In this document: one piece after another, positions 17,208-26,670 of the stretch
Layout: every line of letters starts with the position of its first letter
Position numbering within the stretch: position 1 is the stretch's first letter
Origin: Oceanihabitans sp. 2_MG-2023
GTDB lineage: Bacteria > Bacteroidota > Bacteroidia > Flavobacteriales > Flavobacteriaceae
NCBI RefSeq assembly: GCF_030547245.1
Contig: NZ_JAUOQT010000004.1
Span: 191,001-255,000 of the forward strand
DNA: 64,000 nt
Direction of reading: 5' to 3'
The notes under the pieces: model-generated
Database searches by the model: none
What the model was told of the DNA's origin: nothing
What the model saw: the letters and a program-made list of their open reading frames with translations, nothing else
Translations under genes and position numbers: made by a program

Positions 17208-17642
17208 ATGAATAAACATTTTTACAAATTACCAATTAAACCAGATAGCTTTTTTACAAAAAAGGAGCATGTTACCTGTGATTTAAAGCAGTCTATTGCA
17301 CATTATATCCATTTAATTAATACCACTCACTTTGGCGAGTGTAACTTTGAAGAAAGTTTTGGGAGTTCTATTTGGGAATTAGATTTTGATAACTTAAAGA
17401 GTTCTAATATTCTAAAATCTTTGATTAAGAGCTCTATTGAAGATTCTATTAAGACCCATGAAAAAAGGTTAACTAAGATTACTGTAGATGTAAAAATTAA
17501 ACAAGAAGAAATTTTAAATGCAGATTCGGTAAATAGAATAAAAAAAAGAGTAGATCTTGTAATTAATGCTAAAGTAAAACTAACAAACGAAGATTTTAAG
17601 TATGTAGAATACTTTTATATAGGACCATTATCATATCAATAA
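17208..17642 (+). CDS. tssE: T6SS baseplate protein TssE (gp25-like)
   Basis: A 144-residue gp25-like protein. The segment HFGECNFEESFGSSIWELDF corresponds to the GExxxxxxFG motif of gp25/TssE proteins, followed by the helical and beta parts that hold the wedge together and help start sheath polymerisation. It is the first gene of the third T6SS block, 10 bp ahead of tssF. Confidence 0.9.
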   Translation: MNKHFYKLPIKPDSFFTKKEHVTCDLKQSIAHYIHLINTTHFGECNFEESFGSSIWELDFDNLKSSNILKSLIKSSIEDSIKTHEKRLTKITVDVKIKQEEILNADSVNRIKKRVDLVINAKVKLTNEDFKYVEYFYIGPLSYQ

Positions 17643-17651
17643 AATTACGAG

Positions 17652-19481
17652 ATGAAAACAGAATCTTTCGAACATATAAAAAATAGAATGGTAAAAAAAG
17701 CGGCTTCCATTTGGGGAGTTGCAGCTAATGAAATTGAAACCTCTTTTGATCCTGTTGTATCTTTGCTCATTTCTGCTTGTGCTTCAGAAATTTTAAAAAT
17801 TCAGGCAGAGTTAAACGAATCACAAAATATAGTTACTGAAAAATTAGTACAGCTAATGACTCCGGAAACTGCAATAGGTTCTAAACCAGCACATGCAATT
17901 TTACATGCTAATACATTAGATAAAAAAACAAACATAAAACCAGAATATCAATTTTACTTTAAAAAACGCACCACAGAAAAAAAGGGTTCACAAACGGTAA
18001 AAAATATTTTCTTTTCTCCAATTCAAGATTTTAACCTTATAAATGCAAATGTTAAATATTTAGCTTGTGGTAATAAGTGTTTTAGTATAGATGAAAAAAA
18101 AGAAAAAAGCCTACTAACAAAAAATAATGCTAAAGAAGAGTTGCAAGCTTCTACAATATATTTAGGTATAGAAAGTAGTTTGAAAGAATTACCATTACAA
18201 GATATATCGTTTTACTTTGAAATTGAGGATATCGATAATAGTGAATTATTTTATCATTATTTAAACCAAGCAAAATGGTCTATAAATAATAAGGAATTAA
18301 AAACACAAGAAGGTTTTTACAATAGTAATAAACTAAACGAAATTAACTTAAATACCATTTTTAAAGAAGTTTCTAGTAATACGCAAAATATCACCAATCA
18401 TGTATTACAATTCTACAAAAAAAACTTCATAAGTATAAAAAATAAAAAAAACTATACAACTTCCGTTTCCGAAGATTTAATAGACTTTATAGCAACGAAC
18501 CAATTAGAAATCCCAAAGAGTATCACTTGGATTAAAATAGAATTCTCTAGAGTTATAAATAATACAATTTTGCAAAAAATATATTGCTCTTTAAATGCTT
18601 TTCCTGTTTTAAATAGAGAATTAAATTCTTTTAGTTATCAAGTAAAAAATTACATTAATATATTACCTATTAATACAGAAGATCATTTTTTAGATGTTAA
18701 ATCTATTGTAAATACAAATGGAGAAGTATATACACCAAAACTTAAAGATGTAATAAATACAAAAAAAGGAAATTATACGATACGAGGTAATAATGTAGGC
18801 AAACTAGATCAACGTAGTGCAAAAGAGTATTTAACACATTTAATTGAATTGCTTAAAGATGAAAGCGCATCCTTTTCTTTTTTAAATAATGATTTTTTAC
18901 ATACCAATATTAAAAACTTAAATCAGTTAATTTCTTTATTAGAGAAAAAAGTGATTGCTTCCAAAAATACATTTACCGAAAGTAAATATATCACCCTAGA
19001 ACCATATAGTAAAAAGGAAAACCTATTAGTAGATTACTGGACAACCAATGGAGAAGATGCAAATAATATTAAATCTGGAAATGAAATTGAGGTTTATAAA
19101 GCAATAGGTATAAAGCAAAAAGGAAGTTATTTGTTAACTACAACTTTTGATGGTAAAAATGATTTAAATATGGAAGAACGCCTTAATTCCTATAGACGTT
19201 CTTTATTATCAAGAGACAGAATTGTAACCAAAGAAGACGTTAAAGCGCTTTGTTATGAATTGTATACTGATAAGATTGAAACAGTAGAAATTAAGAAAAG
19301 TTATACCAATAGCATGGAAGTAAATAAAGGAATAATACCATGTATAGAAATACTTTTACATCCAAATAAAAAAATAAAATTTGAACAAATAGAATGGGAT
19401 TCACTCAATAGTAGTTTGATGCTTTTTTTAGAAAAAAAATCGGTGAATATATTTCCATATAAAATAAAAATAGTAAATTAA
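17652..19481 (+). CDS. tssF: T6SS baseplate protein TssF
   Basis: A 609-residue protein, slightly shorter than many proteobacterial TssF but usual for subtype iii. The N terminus with AASIWGVAANEIETSFDPVV, then EKLVQLMTPE and an AHAILHANT segment, follow the TssF/VasA start. The C-terminal part has the SYRRSLLSRDRIVTKEDVKAL motif known from gp6-type baseplate wedges. It assembles with TssG and TssE as the contractile baseplate wedge in the cytoplasm. It is followed by the PKD-domain gene after 36 bp. Confidence 0.92.
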   Translation: MKTESFEHIKNRMVKKAASIWGVAANEIETSFDPVVSLLISACASEILKIQAELNESQNIVTEKLVQLMTPETAIGSKPAHAILHANTLDKKTNIKPEYQFYFKKRTTEKKGSQTVKNIFFSPIQDFNLINANVKYLACGNKCFSIDEKKEKSLLTKNNAKEELQASTIYLGIESSLKELPLQDISFYFEIEDIDNSELFYHYLNQAKWSINNKELKTQEGFYNSNKLNEINLNTIFKEVSSNTQNITNHVLQFYKKNFISIKNKKNYTTSVSEDLIDFIATNQLEIPKSITWIKIEFSRVINNTILQKIYCSLNAFPVLNRELNSFSYQVKNYINILPINTEDHFLDVKSIVNTNGEVYTPKLKDVINTKKGNYTIRGNNVGKLDQRSAKEYLTHLIELLKDESASFSFLNNDFLHTNIKNLNQLISLLEKKVIASKNTFTESKYITLEPYSKKENLLVDYWTTNGEDANNIKSGNEIEVYKAIGIKQKGSYLLTTTFDGKNDLNMEERLNSYRRSLLSRDRIVTKEDVKALCYELYTDKIETVEIKKSYTNSMEVNKGIIPCIEILLHPNKKIKFEQIEWDSLNSSLMLFLEKKSVNIFPYKIKIVN

Positions 19482-19517
19482 TACTTGTTTTAAGAGTATT
19501 AGAAAATTAATAATACA

Positions 19518-20510
19518 ATGAAAAATACATCCACATATTTAGATAAATCTGTAATATATACTTTCTTTGGTGTCTTTTTTTTATCCGCATCCATGTTTGC
19601 ATTTAAATATTCAAAATATGCACCTTGCGAAGATGTAAGTTTTAAAATCTCTACAAATAATTATACCATTGGTTCACTAATTAAATTTGAAGACCAAACT
19701 GAAGGAGCTAATAATTGGCATTGGAATTTTGGAGATAGCACATTAACTTCAACACAACAAAAACCATTACATGTTTATTATAAACCTGGAGAATATCAGG
19801 TTAGGTTACTAGTTAATGGCATTTGTGAGCAGTCGGAAACCATTACCATTTTACAAAAAAAAGAGCTTTTAGATTCTACAAAGTTTCCAGTATTTAAAAT
19901 TCCTAAAACCATAGAAGTTGGTACCACATTAATAGTCGAAGACCAAACAGAAAATGCTTCTAGTTGGGAGTGGCGATTTGGAGAAACTGCAGAAGCAAAT
20001 GCAAAAACTAAATTAGCATCTTACATTTATAAAGAACCAGGTTTTAAAACCATTTCATTAATTATTAATGGAGAATTAAAATATATATCTAAGCAAAAAA
20101 TAGAAGTATTACCATTAAAAGAAGAAGAAGAAAATACATTTATTGATATACCTGAAAAACCTTCAGAACCAGTTTGGGATATAAAAGAAGCACCTGAAAC
20201 TACAGTAATAAAAGATAAACCCGATACCCCAAAATTAGTACCATATATTGGTCACGAAGATTTTAAAGAAAAACTTATTCTTGTTTCCAAAGAGAAAATG
20301 AGCCCTAATCAATTTGTAGATTATTTTTGTGGCGATGTTAATAAACCTATAATCGTAAATGGCAAAAACACTACATTTTTAGTCTTTTGCGAAAAAATTA
20401 AAGACAAAAAAATAAAAATTAAAAACTTTGAAATCTTTAGAGACAAAGGCTCTAATTGTATAAAAACAATTACTATAGACTATAAAAAATCTGGTCTTGG
20501 ACTATTTTAA
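19518..20510 (+). CDS. Membrane-anchored PKD-domain protein of the T6SS-iii locus
   Basis: A 330-residue protein with one N-terminal membrane anchor (~12-30), two PKD-like beta domains (~40-115 with NNWHWNFGD and YKPGEYQVRLLV; ~125-200 with SSWEWRFGE and YKEPGFKTISLIIN), a proline/glutamate linker (~205-245) and a C-terminal alpha/beta domain with two cysteines. The topology puts the PKD domains in the periplasm. Placed between tssF and tssK, it is a strong candidate for one of the Bacteroidota-specific envelope components (TssP is my guess, but I cannot confirm the name). It may bridge the inner-membrane TssN/TssO complex to the outer membrane. Confidence 0.8.
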   Translation: MKNTSTYLDKSVIYTFFGVFFLSASMFAFKYSKYAPCEDVSFKISTNNYTIGSLIKFEDQTEGANNWHWNFGDSTLTSTQQKPLHVYYKPGEYQVRLLVNGICEQSETITILQKKELLDSTKFPVFKIPKTIEVGTTLIVEDQTENASSWEWRFGETAEANAKTKLASYIYKEPGFKTISLIINGELKYISKQKIEVLPLKEEEENTFIDIPEKPSEPVWDIKEAPETTVIKDKPDTPKLVPYIGHEDFKEKLILVSKEKMSPNQFVDYFCGDVNKPIIVNGKNTTFLVFCEKIKDKKIKIKNFEIFRDKGSNCIKTITIDYKKSGLGLF

Positions 20511-20522
20511 ACTAATGAAATA

Positions 20523-21677
20523 ATGAATACACAAGATAAACATAGAGTAAATTGGATAGATGGAATGAAGATTAATAAAGATCACTTTATTGATTTTGAA
20601 GAATCTATGGTTTATGCCATTAAAAACTCAGAGCAAAAACAAGTAACACCAATAAGTTATGGTCTATTACCAGATTTTTCAGAACAGGGAAGCTCTATAG
20701 ATCTATTAATTTCTATTGATGGACAAAGCACTATAGAAGTCATACTCAATAAATGTCATGCAATTACATTAGGTGGTTATCAAATAAATATTTCTGAAAG
20801 CACAAAACCATTACTAGAACAATCTGGTTATATTTTAAAACAACAATATAATGTAGGTATAGAAGATAATACGTTTTATATAGTGCTTACAGTAAATCCT
20901 TTTCAAAGAGTTCCAGTAGGCGATGCAGATCCAAATGAAGAACCGCCAAGACATCCATATGTATTACCAGAATATAAATTAGATATTCTAGCAAGTACCG
21001 AAGTTTCCAAAAGAGAACTTGGTTTACATCATATAACCATAGGGAAAATAGATGTTAAAGATGGAGTGCCAACATTAGTAGAAAATTTTATTCCGCCTTG
21101 TAAATCTATTCAAAGTCATGCAGATTTAAAATTTACATTTCAAGAAATTGTAACCTTTTTTAATCTAATCGAATCTTATGCAATGCATATTATTCAAAAA
21201 ATATATCAAAAAAAACAAGCAAACGATCTGTCGCATATGGTATTACATATTTCACAGCGCGTACTTGAAAATTTAAACCGAAGTATTCCAGAATTTAGAA
21301 TGCAAGACAAATACCAACCACCAATTGTAATGATTAATAAACTATCTGGTTTAGCAAGAGTTATAAAAAGTAGTTTAGATGTATATGTAGGAACAGGTAA
21401 AGAAGAATTATTAAACTATTTAACCGATTGGTGCGATTTAAATCAAGGCGCTTTTGAAAATGTACTAGTAGATATGTTAGAAATTAAATATGAACATACA
21501 GATATTAATGCAGCCTTATTAAAAGTGTCTTCCTTTTCTAAATTGATGCTTTCCTTATTTAAAAAATTAAATGAATTAGATTACATAGGAAAAAAATCGG
21601 ACTCTAGCATTTTTGTAAAAGAAGAAGTAGTAGATAATGTAGAAGTTAAAAGCCGAAGAAGCTTTCTATTAGACTAA
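20523..21677 (+). CDS. tssK: T6SS baseplate-membrane adaptor TssK
   Basis: A 384-residue TssK. The opening VNWIDGMKINKDHF is the standard TssK start (W-x-x-GM-x-hxxxHF), and the beta-rich shoulder, the helical bundle (~220-300) and the small C-terminal domain follow. TssK links the baseplate wedge to the membrane complex. It lies 12 bp after the PKD-domain gene and 22 bp before tssO, in line with a physical link among their products. Confidence 0.93.
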   Translation: MNTQDKHRVNWIDGMKINKDHFIDFEESMVYAIKNSEQKQVTPISYGLLPDFSEQGSSIDLLISIDGQSTIEVILNKCHAITLGGYQINISESTKPLLEQSGYILKQQYNVGIEDNTFYIVLTVNPFQRVPVGDADPNEEPPRHPYVLPEYKLDILASTEVSKRELGLHHITIGKIDVKDGVPTLVENFIPPCKSIQSHADLKFTFQEIVTFFNLIESYAMHIIQKIYQKKQANDLSHMVLHISQRVLENLNRSIPEFRMQDKYQPPIVMINKLSGLARVIKSSLDVYVGTGKEELLNYLTDWCDLNQGAFENVLVDMLEIKYEHTDINAALLKVSSFSKLMLSLFKKLNELDYIGKKSDSSIFVKEEVVDNVEVKSRRSFLLD

Positions 21678-21699
21678 TAAAACACTAAAATATAAATTT

Positions 21700-22206
21700 A
21701 TGAAACCAAAAAACAGTAAAGACAGACGCGCTTCTTTTTTAAAATTTTTAGCACTTTTTGCTGTAACTATTACTGCTATTTTGTTTGCTGTATACTTTAA
21801 CTTTAAAGTACCAAATAAAGAAAATGCCATTCTAAAAAACCAAGTGAAAGCTGTTGAAAAAGAAATGGTTTTTCAAGATGGTTTTTCAAACGAAATGAAA
21901 AGTATTCGAAATATGATTGATTCTTTAGGAATTAATGGAACAAACATGGCCTATCAAAATAATTTAATAAGTGCTAAATTAGTAGACTTGCAAAAAACAA
22001 TTCCTACCAAAGATTCTACATATCGTTACGATATGTATACCAATATTATAACAGTATACGCCGAACTTTTAGAAGGAAAAATGCAATTACATCAATTAAA
22101 AGATTCTAAAGCAACTATCGATGAATATAAAATTGCTTTAGATAAAGTGAAAGCAGACTTTAAGCAATGTGAAAGAGACTTGTACATTGCAAGAGGCTCT
22201 AATTAA
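21700..22206 (+). CDS. tssO: T6SS-iii membrane protein TssO
   Basis: A 168-residue protein with a basic N-terminus, one membrane helix (~12-33) and a periplasmic helical part rich in Lys/Glu heptads (~40-165), probably a coiled coil. Size, topology and position last in the tssE-tssK block match TssO of Bacteroidota systems. It probably works with TssN and the PKD protein in the trans-envelope complex. A terminator follows, which ends the island. Confidence 0.82.
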   Translation: MKPKNSKDRRASFLKFLALFAVTITAILFAVYFNFKVPNKENAILKNQVKAVEKEMVFQDGFSNEMKSIRNMIDSLGINGTNMAYQNNLISAKLVDLQKTIPTKDSTYRYDMYTNIITVYAELLEGKMQLHQLKDSKATIDEYKIALDKVKADFKQCERDLYIARGSN

Positions 22207-22232
22207 TTTATAATTTCGATTAAATTAAAATA

Positions 22233-22262
22233 AACCTTTCTGTTATCAGAAGGGTTTTTTAT
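22233..22262 (+). terminator. Terminator after tssO
   Basis: A 10-bp stem AACCTTTCTG / CAGAAGGGTT (one T-G pair) with a TTAT loop runs into a T-rich tail. It marks the right end of the T6SS island. Confidence 0.8.
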
Positions 22263-22301
22263 TACAAGCATTTTTATTACATTTATAGAAAATAATCTAT
22301 A

Positions 22302-23840
22302 ATGCTTAAAAAAGTTTTTGGAAGTGCAGTCTTTGGTGTTGAGGCAACAACAATAACCGTAGAGGTAAATGTAGATTCTGGAATTGGCTATCATTTAGTT
22401 GGTTTACCAGACAACGCTATTAAAGAAAGTAATTTTAGAATTGCTGCAGCTTTGCAAAACAATGGCTATAAAATACCTGGCAAAAAAATAATTATAAATA
22501 TGTCTCCTGCCGATTTACGAAAGGAGGGAAGTGCCTACGATTTAACATTGGCTATTGGAATTCTTGTAGCTACTAATCAAATTCAAGCCGAAAATTTAGA
22601 AGACTTTCTCATTATGGGAGAATTATCTTTAGATGGAAGTTTACAGCCAATACGAGGAGCATTACCAATAGCAATTAAAGCAAAAGAAGAAGGTTATAAA
22701 AGTTTTATACTCCCTAGTCAAAATGCAAAAGAAGCAGCAATTGTAGACGATTTACAAGTTTTTGGAGTAGATAACATAAAACAAGTAATCCAATATTTTG
22801 ATAAAGGGGAAGCCTTAGAACAAACTATAATAGATACGAAAGCAGAATTCGAAAAAAACTTAGATTTCCCAGAGTTTGATTTTAGTGATGTAAAAGGACA
22901 AGAATCTATAAAGCGCTGTATGGAAATTGCAGCCGCAGGAGGACACAATATCATATTAATTGGTCCACCAGGAGCAGGAAAAACCATGTTAGCAAAACGT
23001 TTGCCAAGTATTTTGCCTCCAATGACAATTCATGAAGCCTTAGAAACCACAAAAATTCATAGTGTCGTTGGTAGAGTAAAAGCAAATGCTGGTATTATGG
23101 CGCAAAGACCATTTCGTTCGCCACATCATACGATATCGAATGTAGCTCTAGTAGGAGGAGGAAGTTATCCTCAACCTGGAGAAATATCCTTATCCCATAA
23201 CGGGGTTTTATTTTTAGACGAATTACCAGAATTTAAAAGGGAAGTTTTAGAAGTAATGCGGCAACCATTAGAAGATAGAGAAGTAACCATATCTAGAGCA
23301 AAGTTTACGGTTACTTATCCATCGTCTTTTATGTTAGTTGCAAGTATGAATCCTAGTCCTAGTGGTTATTTTAACGATCCAGATGCTCCGGTAACGTCTT
23401 CTCCAGCAGAAATGCAACGTTATTTAAGTAAAGTATCAGGACCTTTACTAGATAGGATTGATATTCATATTGAAGTAACTCCTGTTCCTTTTGAAAAACT
23501 TTCAGAAGAACAAAAAGGTGAAGCTTCTGTAGAAATAAGAAAACGTGTAACCAAAGCTAGAGAACTTCAAACTATTCGTTTTGAAGCATCAGAAACAGTA
23601 CATTATAATGCCCAAATGAACACCAAACAAATACGAAAACATTGTGTTTTAGACGAAGCTTCTAAAGCATTACTTAAAACAGCAATGGAACGTTTAAATC
23701 TTTCCGCCAGAGCGTACGACAGAATTTTAAAAGTGTCAAGAACGATTGCAGACCTTGAAAACCAGGAAAAAATTAATGGTTCTCATATTAGTGAGGCCAT
23801 TCAATATAGAAGTTTAGATCGAGAAGGTTGGTTAGGATAA
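22302..23840 (+). CDS. YifB/ComM-family Mg-chelatase-like AAA+ ATPase
   Basis: A 512-residue protein with an N-terminal Lon-like fold (GSAVFGVEATTITVEVNVDSG to ~165), a Mg-chelatase AAA+ core (Walker A GPPGAGKT near residue 221, Walker B LFLDELPEF) and a C-terminal winged domain with the NLSARAYDRILKVSRTIADL motif. In naturally competent bacteria ComM is a helicase that promotes branch migration during recombination of incoming DNA. It is a single gene after the T6SS terminator and shows no sign of being part of that system, although T6SS and DNA uptake are linked in some bacteria. Confidence 0.93.
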   Translation: MLKKVFGSAVFGVEATTITVEVNVDSGIGYHLVGLPDNAIKESNFRIAAALQNNGYKIPGKKIIINMSPADLRKEGSAYDLTLAIGILVATNQIQAENLEDFLIMGELSLDGSLQPIRGALPIAIKAKEEGYKSFILPSQNAKEAAIVDDLQVFGVDNIKQVIQYFDKGEALEQTIIDTKAEFEKNLDFPEFDFSDVKGQESIKRCMEIAAAGGHNIILIGPPGAGKTMLAKRLPSILPPMTIHEALETTKIHSVVGRVKANAGIMAQRPFRSPHHTISNVALVGGGSYPQPGEISLSHNGVLFLDELPEFKREVLEVMRQPLEDREVTISRAKFTVTYPSSFMLVASMNPSPSGYFNDPDAPVTSSPAEMQRYLSKVSGPLLDRIDIHIEVTPVPFEKLSEEQKGEASVEIRKRVTKARELQTIRFEASETVHYNAQMNTKQIRKHCVLDEASKALLKTAMERLNLSARAYDRILKVSRTIADLENQEKINGSHISEAIQYRSLDREGWLG

Positions 23841-23884
23841 TATTTTTATTAACTTTAAGAGCTACTAATTAATAAATAACTTTT

Positions 23885-24376
23885 ATGAAGAAATTACTAT
23901 TACTATTATTGGGTATTGTTATTGGTTTTTTGATTTCCTATTTTTATTACTGTAATCCACAAACCGAAATACATATGACAACACCAAATGGAATTATTAC
24001 CCCAGAAGAAGCAAAAGCATTAGATGAAGCTTTTAACTCTAGACATCAACTAATAAGCGACTCTATCGTAGGTAGACCAGATAACCGCTCTGCTTGGTGG
24101 TCTATAGAAGATATAGAAAGCTTTATTAAACTTGCAAAATCACAAAGCACAGATTTAGGTTACGACATGAATGGTATACGTGTATATCTTGGAGCTCATG
24201 AAAGAACTAGTAGGGAAGCAGGTTATACTACTATGTTTATGGTACCAACGGGTACCCCATCTTTATCAGAAGGAAAAGTAATGTCTGCACCTCCTGGAAA
24301 TGGAGATGTTCCTGGTGGTAATGGATTAAATGGAGGGGAAAATGGCGATCCACCATCAGCTAATTATCCACAATAA
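23885..24376 (+). CDS. Unknown membrane-anchored protein with Gly/Pro-rich tail
   Basis: A 163-residue protein: a hydrophobic N-terminal helix (~3-24, uncleaved anchor more likely than a signal peptide), a globular part with RSAWWSIEDIESFIKLAK and MNGIRVYLGAHERT, a TTMFMVPTG strand, and a low-complexity Gly/Asn/Pro tail from ~135. I have seen this plan in conserved hypothetical flavobacterial proteins next to sensor kinases. It lies 8 bp ahead of the seven-helix protein, so the three genes 23885-25915 are probably one operon. Function unknown. Confidence 0.75.
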   Translation: MKKLLLLLLGIVIGFLISYFYYCNPQTEIHMTTPNGIITPEEAKALDEAFNSRHQLISDSIVGRPDNRSAWWSIEDIESFIKLAKSQSTDLGYDMNGIRVYLGAHERTSREAGYTTMFMVPTGTPSLSEGKVMSAPPGNGDVPGGNGLNGGENGDPPSANYPQ

Positions 24377-24384
24377 TTTTTTTT

Positions 24385-25101
24385 ATGAAAGAGTTCTTAT
24401 TAGATAATAAGAGTTTTTTAATAAAAGGATTTGAAATAATGGCTGCTGTAATTGGAATACTTTATTTTAAAAAGTATAAAAATACAGCAGCCAAATACTT
24501 TATATATATTCTTATTTATGTTGCTGTAATAGAACTAATAGGTGCTTACACTATTTATGTAAATAAATATGAATTTTTAAAGTCTATTAAAGTGTTTTTA
24601 AAAGGAACAGTTTTTGAAAAAAATAGATGGTGGTACACTTTATTTTGGTCAATAGGAGGTGTTAAGGTTTTTTCATTTTATTATCAAAAAATTCTTAATA
24701 ATAAGACTTTTATTAAAATTCTTAAGTGGTCTACCTTTTCATTTTTAGGCATTTCATTGGTTTTTATTATTTCAGATGTATCTCGTTTTTTTACAGGTAC
24801 TTTTCCTGCAATAAGTATTTTAGGATCTATAATCATTATGCAATGTGCTTTTTTTTATTTTTTCGAGATATTGCAAAGCGATAAAGTATTAATGTTTTAT
24901 AAAACATTAAACTTTTACATAAGTGCATCTATTTTAATATTTTGGTTGGTTAATACACCATTAATATTTTTTTCAAAATATTACACAATACAAGATCAAG
25001 AATATGTTCATTTAAAAACATTTATAATGTTAGGTGCTATTGGTTTTATGTACACCACATTTGCTATAGGTTTAATAGTTTCAAAACCAGAATATGATTA
25101 A
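24385..25101 (+). CDS. Seven-helix membrane protein paired with a histidine kinase
   Basis: A 238-residue protein with seven predicted membrane helices and short loops; aromatic and charged residues lie in loops such as KNRWWYT. I do not recognise a named family. Its last 8 bp overlap the histidine kinase gene, whose own N terminus carries just one helix and no sensor domain. The two are therefore probably made together, and this protein may supply the signal input. That role is inferred from coupling only. Confidence 0.75.
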   Translation: MKEFLLDNKSFLIKGFEIMAAVIGILYFKKYKNTAAKYFIYILIYVAVIELIGAYTIYVNKYEFLKSIKVFLKGTVFEKNRWWYTLFWSIGGVKVFSFYYQKILNNKTFIKILKWSTFSFLGISLVFIISDVSRFFTGTFPAISILGSIIIMQCAFFYFFEILQSDKVLMFYKTLNFYISASILIFWLVNTPLIFFSKYYTIQDQEYVHLKTFIMLGAIGFMYTTFAIGLIVSKPEYD

Positions 25102-25915
25102 TAGTTTTTATATAGTATTGCAAGCACAAAGTCCAGTTTCTACAGCTGCAGAGCGTTATTTGCTAGTATATATGCTAGGAGTACTACTTATTGTTTGTAC
25201 TTTAATTATTTTATTTTTTATTGTTTTTCAAAAGAGGAAAAACAAACTTTTATTAGATAAAATGAAGCAACAAAAAATATTTGACGAAGAAATTTCAAGA
25301 ACCCAAACCGAAATACAAGAACAAACTTTAAAGAATATAGGTTGGGAATTGCATGATAATGTTGGGCAACTTTTATCGGTTGCTAGTATGCAACTAAGTG
25401 TACTAGGTACACAGGTAAATTCTGATATTAAAGATAATATTAAAGAAACAACAGATATAGTAAGAGCAAGTTTAAAGGAAGTAAGATCTTTATCTAAATC
25501 GTTAAATAATGAAGTAATATTAAATATTGGTTTTGAAAAATCTATTACAAATGAATTAGATAGATTGAAACGAATGAAATTTACAACAGCAGAATTACAT
25601 GTAAAAGGAAATACTATTGCCATTGTAAACAAAAAGCATGAAATTATAATGTTTAGGATTTTACAAGAATTTTTATCTAATTCGGTGAAATACTCGGAGG
25701 CAAAAAACCTTAAAGTACTTTTAGATTATGAGAACAATAATTTAATGATTCAAGCTAGTGATGATGGAAAAGGATTTAATGTTGAAACTGCCGAGAAAGG
25801 TTCTGGACTTTTAAACATGAAAAGTAGAGCAGCACTTATTAAAGCAACATTTAATTTAAGTTCAGAAATAAATAAGGGTGTAACATTAACAATAAACTAC
25901 CCTTTAAATCAATAA
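25094..25915 (+). CDS. HisKA_3-type sensor histidine kinase
   Basis: A 273-residue kinase of the NarX/LiaS type: a membrane helix (~22-45), a coiled-coil linker (~48-78), a dimerisation/phosphoacceptor domain with His87 in NIGWELHDNVGQLL, and a HATPase_c domain with the N box (LQEFLSNSVKYSEA) and G1 box (SDDGKGFNV), then GSGLLNMKSRA. No extracellular sensor domain is present. The start overlaps the seven-helix gene. Family members phosphorylate a LuxR/NarL response regulator that is usually encoded next door; none is found here, because the next gene runs in the opposite direction. Confidence 0.9.
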   Translation: MINSFYIVLQAQSPVSTAAERYLLVYMLGVLLIVCTLIILFFIVFQKRKNKLLLDKMKQQKIFDEEISRTQTEIQEQTLKNIGWELHDNVGQLLSVASMQLSVLGTQVNSDIKDNIKETTDIVRASLKEVRSLSKSLNNEVILNIGFEKSITNELDRLKRMKFTTAELHVKGNTIAIVNKKHEIIMFRILQEFLSNSVKYSEAKNLKVLLDYENNNLMIQASDDGKGFNVETAEKGSGLLNMKSRAALIKATFNLSSEINKGVTLTINYPLNQ

Positions 25916-25930
25916 TGAATTCCTTTTTTT

Positions 25931-26638
25931 TTAGCTACAAGCTTTCCAAATAACATCGTTTGGTAAAGGTGCTATAATATTAATTTTCGTATTAGAAACG
26001 GGATGTATAAATACTATTTGTCTTGCATGTAAATGTATGCTAGCGTCTTTATTACTTCTGTCGAAACCATATTTTAAATCCCCTTTAATAGCACAACCAA
26101 TACTAGAGAGTTGAGATCGTATTTGATGATGTCTTCCTGTTTCAAGGTTCACTTCTAATAAAAAATAATTGTCGAGCTTTTTTAATATTTTATAATGAAG
26201 TATTGCTTTTTTACTATCCTTAACTTCTTTAATATAAGCAGTAGATTTATTGTTTTTTGGATTCTTTTTTAACCAGTGAATTAAAGTGTCTTCCGTTTTT
26301 GGAGGTTCATTTTTAACAACAGCCCAATACGTTTTACTAATATCTTTAGAAACAAAAAGCTTATTTAGTCTAGGTAGCGCTTTACTAGTTTTTGCAAAAA
26401 TTACTAAGCCAGTAGTTGGTCTATCTAGTCTATGTACTGTACCTAAATATACATTTCCGGGTTTGTTATATGTTTCTTTAATATATTCTTTAACCACATC
26501 ACTTAGTGGTTTATCTCCAGTTTTATCTCCTTGTACTATATCTCCAGCACGTTTGTTTACTATAATAATGTGATTGTCTTCATAAATAACTTGAAGATTT
26601 TCTTTATTAGATAAGATTTTTTTGGAGGGCTTTGCCAC
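25931..26638 (-). CDS. RluA-family 23S rRNA/tRNA pseudouridine synthase
   Basis: A 235-residue RluA-type synthase without an S4 domain. Motifs: YEDNHIIIVNKRAGDIVQGD, then the catalytic HRLDRPTTGLVIFAKT (Asp in HRLD), and the later ETGRHHQIRSQLSSIGCAIKGDLKYG. The start is a GTG: an in-frame stop lies ~9 codons upstream and there is no ATG before the conserved region, so GTG at 26638 is the only sensible choice (no internal methionine exists in the first 100 residues). The RNA target cannot be told from sequence. Confidence 0.9.
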   Translation of the reverse strand: MAKPSKKILSNKENLQVIYEDNHIIIVNKRAGDIVQGDKTGDKPLSDVVKEYIKETYNKPGNVYLGTVHRLDRPTTGLVIFAKTSKALPRLNKLFVSKDISKTYWAVVKNEPPKTEDTLIHWLKKNPKNNKSTAYIKEVKDSKKAILHYKILKKLDNYFLLEVNLETGRHHQIRSQLSSIGCAIKGDLKYGFDRSNKDASIHLHARQIVFIHPVSNTKINIIAPLPNDVIWKACS

Positions 26639-26670
26639 AAATACAAGTTTTTTGTTAAACTAACAATTAG

